Shown here one piece after another: positions 62,419 through 64,000 of a stretch of DNA of 64,000 bases. Source of the DNA: Streptomyces musisoli (GTDB taxonomy: Bacteria; Actinomycetota; Actinomycetes; Streptomycetales; Streptomycetaceae); the NCBI RefSeq assembly GCF_016741855.1, contig NZ_JAERRH010000001.1, positions 558,001 to 622,000 of the forward strand. The letters are read 5' to 3'. Each line of letters starts with the position of its first letter. Position 1 is the stretch's first letter. Below the pieces are notes generated by a model. It had not been told where the DNA came from and did no database searches. It was given only the letters and a program-made list of their open reading frames with translations. The position numbers were made by a program, and so were the translations under genes.

Positions 62419-62663
62419 CGGATCGCCGTCGGCACGAACCTGCGGCAGGTACCGGGCGTGCGCCCCTGGATCCTTTGCCGCGCACAGGGGGAGGCGCCGG
62501 ACGGGACCGGTCCGGCAGCCCGTCGCCGGGCGCGCCCCGGACGCGGTGGCGTCCGGGCGCCCGATCGGTCCAGCCCCGCTGGCCCTCCGCCGGGCGGGCC
62601 GCTTTGACTGGCGTACGACGAGGACTGTCCTGCGGCGGGGCAGCGCGCCGGTCGGGAGGCGGT

Positions 62664-63548
62664 ATGGCGTGGACGGCGCGGCTCAAACGGCTGCGCGCCG
62701 ACGCCGAACGGCGGCTTCCCGTGCTCACCGCGCTGACCGGCCGCCTGCTGTCCGTGAACGTCCTGGACGCGGCCACCAGACTGGCGGCTCAGGCGTTCCT
62801 GGCCTGTATCCCCCTGCTGTTCGCCGTCGCCGCGTTCGCGCCGCGCGCCGTCCGCGACCAGCTCTCCGACTCACTGCGCAGCCTGTTCGGCCTGACGGGT
62901 CCCGCCGAGCAGCAGGTGCAGCAGGTCCTCACGCCGGCCACCGACGGCAGCCTCAAGCAGACGAGCGGAGCCGTCAGCCTGGTGATCATCCTGCTCTCCG
63001 CGACCAGTTTCAGCCGTGCCATGGCCCGAGTCTGTACCCGCGCCTGGCGGCTGCCGAAGGCCGGCACACGGATCGCCGCCTGGCGCTGGGTGGTGTGGCT
63101 GCTCGCACTGGTGGTGGTCGTCCTGGTGTCGGGCCCGGTACGCGACGGCTTCGGTGCCGGCCTCTGGCTCGGTACCCCGCTCGTCTTCCTGATGGGCATC
63201 GGGGTCTGGCTGTGGACGCAGCACCTGCTGCTCGCGGGCCGCGTCCACTGGCTGCCGCTCCTGCCGGGCGCGCTGCTGGTCTCGGCCGCCATGACCGCGC
63301 TCAGCCTGACCGCACGGCTGTACATGCCGGGCGCGCTCAACCGGTCCCTCGCGGAGTACGGCTCCCTCGGTCTGGTCCTCGTCCTGCTGTCCTGGCTGAT
63401 CGTGGTGGCCGCCGCGATCACCTTCGGGGTGACCATCGGGGCGGTGCTGGCGGAGGAGCCGCCGTTGCGCCGGCATCTGGCGAGGGCGAGAGCGAGGTTG
63501 AGAGCGAGGGCGAGGGCGAGGGCGAGGGCGAGGGCGAGGAAACCGTAG
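62664..63548 (+). CDS. YihY/BrkB-family membrane protein (2)
   Basis: This 294-residue protein has about six membrane segments (AAQAFLACIPLLFAVAAFAP; AAWRWVVWLLALVVVVLVSG; LGTPLVFLMGIGVWLWTQHL; SLGLVLVLLSWLIVVAAAIT) and resembles the YihY/BrkB family, more divergent than the copy at 52032. ATG 62664 follows GGGAGG. The C-terminus is a run of Arg-Ala dipeptides (from about residue 273) encoded by a 6-bp microsatellite, and it overlaps the convergent kinase gene. Confidence 0.82.
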   Translation: MAWTARLKRLRADAERRLPVLTALTGRLLSVNVLDAATRLAAQAFLACIPLLFAVAAFAPRAVRDQLSDSLRSLFGLTGPAEQQVQQVLTPATDGSLKQTSGAVSLVIILLSATSFSRAMARVCTRAWRLPKAGTRIAAWRWVVWLLALVVVVLVSGPVRDGFGAGLWLGTPLVFLMGIGVWLWTQHLLLAGRVHWLPLLPGALLVSAAMTALSLTARLYMPGALNRSLAEYGSLGLVLVLLSWLIVVAAAITFGVTIGAVLAEEPPLRRHLARARARLRARARARARARARKP

Positions 63549-64000
63549 CGCCGGGGCGCCCCCCGGCCCGGGCGAGGAGTTCGGCCCGTGTGATGGCCTC
63601 GGTGCGGGTGGCCGGGACGGTGCAGGCGTGGGCGCCGGCGATCGCCCCGTACCCGGCGCAGCGTCGCGGGTCCTCACCGTTCAGCCAGCCGAGCAGGAAG
63701 CCGGCGGCGAAGGCGTCGCCCGCCCCGTTGGAGTCCACCACCGGGGCGGGAGGTGCCACCGCCGGTACGTGGGTCAGCTCGCCGTCGGCCAGCAGACGGG
63801 CGCCCTGCGCACCGGCGGTGGCCACGACGATCCTGGCCCGGCCGCGGGCGGCGATGTCGCGCATGGTGCGCTCCGGGTCGGCCAGGGCGGTGGTGGACAG
63901 GAAGACGACGTCCGCCTCCAGGGCGAACGGCTCGTGGTACGGGTTCGCGCCGTCCCAGTCGTGCAGGTCGGTCGAGACGGTGAGGCCGGCCTCGCGGAGC
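63418..64000 (-). CDS. PfkB-family carbohydrate kinase, 5' end outside window
   Basis: The visible part (about 193 residues) reads STDLHDWDGANPYHEPFALE, LEADVVFLSTTALAD and the PfkB signature VVDSNGAGDAFAAGFLLGWL, whose Asp is the catalytic base. It phosphorylates a sugar or nucleoside; the substrate cannot be told. After TRAELLARAGGRPG the frame continues 131 bp into the convergent BrkB-like gene, giving a Ser-Pro repeat tail encoded by the same microsatellite. The natural end was probably near 63560. The start lies beyond 64000. Confidence 0.85.
   Translation of the reverse strand, partial: LREAGLTVSTDLHDWDGANPYHEPFALEADVVFLSTTALADPERTMRDIAARGRARIVVATAGAQGARLLADGELTHVPAVAPPAPVVDSNGAGDAFAAGFLLGWLNGEDPRRCAGYGAIAGAHACTVPATRTEAITRAELLARAGGRPGATVSSPSPSPSPSPSLSTSLSPSPDAGATAAPPPAPPRWSPRR
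63481..63541. repeat. GAGGGC microsatellite read on both strands
   Basis: Hexanucleotide GAGGGC (with GAGAGC and GAGGTT variants) is repeated about nine times. It encodes Arg-Ala repeats at the end of the BrkB-like protein on the plus strand and Ser-Pro repeats in the kinase tail on the minus strand. Confidence 0.85.

Overview
The window is high-GC actinobacterial DNA and almost certainly a Streptomyces chromosome. Supporting signs are strong third-position GC bias, frequent GTG starts with GGAGG-type ribosome sites, many GTGA/ATGA start-stop overlaps, F420-linked enzymes, and Streptomyces-type gene sets: a gluABCD transporter, a GH64/GH19/GH128 lytic set, conserved small membrane proteins, and two copies of an intergenic repeat built on GGGGCGCGGGGAACTGCGCG. 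I cannot name the species.

Layout. 1-7.2 kb: a minus-strand reductive pyrimidine-degradation cluster (two beta-ureidopropionase-like amidohydrolases, aminotransferase, PucR regulator, dihydropyrimidinase, F420-type luciferase-like oxidoreductase cut by the window edge). 7.3-17.4 kb: a helical-repeat protein, a divergent HTH regulator/methionine aminopeptidase pair, a Clp-family AAA+ unfoldase, gamma-glutamyltransferase, a membrane-anchored unknown protein and a secreted CocE-type hydrolase. 17.4-24.0 kb: glutamate-type ABC transporter gluABCD, then a housekeeping run (unknown protein, exonuclease III, metallo-hydrolase, PcaD-PcaC fusion). 24.0-31.2 kb: an eroded accessory stretch in which live genes (inositol-phosphatase-like protein, F420 reductase-like protein, PaaI thioesterase/TetR pair, aldo-keto reductase/AraC pair) alternate with gene relics (HNH, integrase, LysR, methyltransferase, DNA ligase, IS630, lectin-like).

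31.3-41.8 kb: a ROK regulator, then a striking minus-strand run of secreted wall-active proteins (RlpA-like barrel, GH128 beta-1,3-glucanase, GH19 chitinase, thaumatin-like protein, GH64 beta-1,3-glucanase, sulfatase), followed by an AraC regulator and an OmpR-type two-component system. A duplicated 50-bp element with paired AATTAxTCC half-sites, 20 bp apart, flanks the regulators. Together this looks like a fungal-wall-degrading locus with its own control circuit.

42.2-57.1 kb: a metal and stress island. It holds an NmtR-type sensor with a P1B-4 ATPase and a [2Fe-2S] ferredoxin (Co/Ni), a frameshifted Met/His-rich lipoprotein, a DUF6153-like protein, ChrB plus an MFS pump, a DUF3618/holin-like pair, PAP2 and BrkB membrane proteins, an HdeD-like protein, a reductase/HxlR pair, an ANTAR protein and small regulators. 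It also carries relics of PAP2, DedA, DUF2231, alcohol dehydrogenase and an IS481-type transposase.

57.2-64 kb: an ABC exporter, small membrane proteins and lipoproteins, a BrkB-like protein and a PfkB sugar kinase cut by the window edge. This end is rich in 27-36 bp tandem arrays. Two arrays in the window (9.9 kb and 60.6 kb) have a near-uniform 36-bp unit whose first copy contains the stop codon of the upstream gene.
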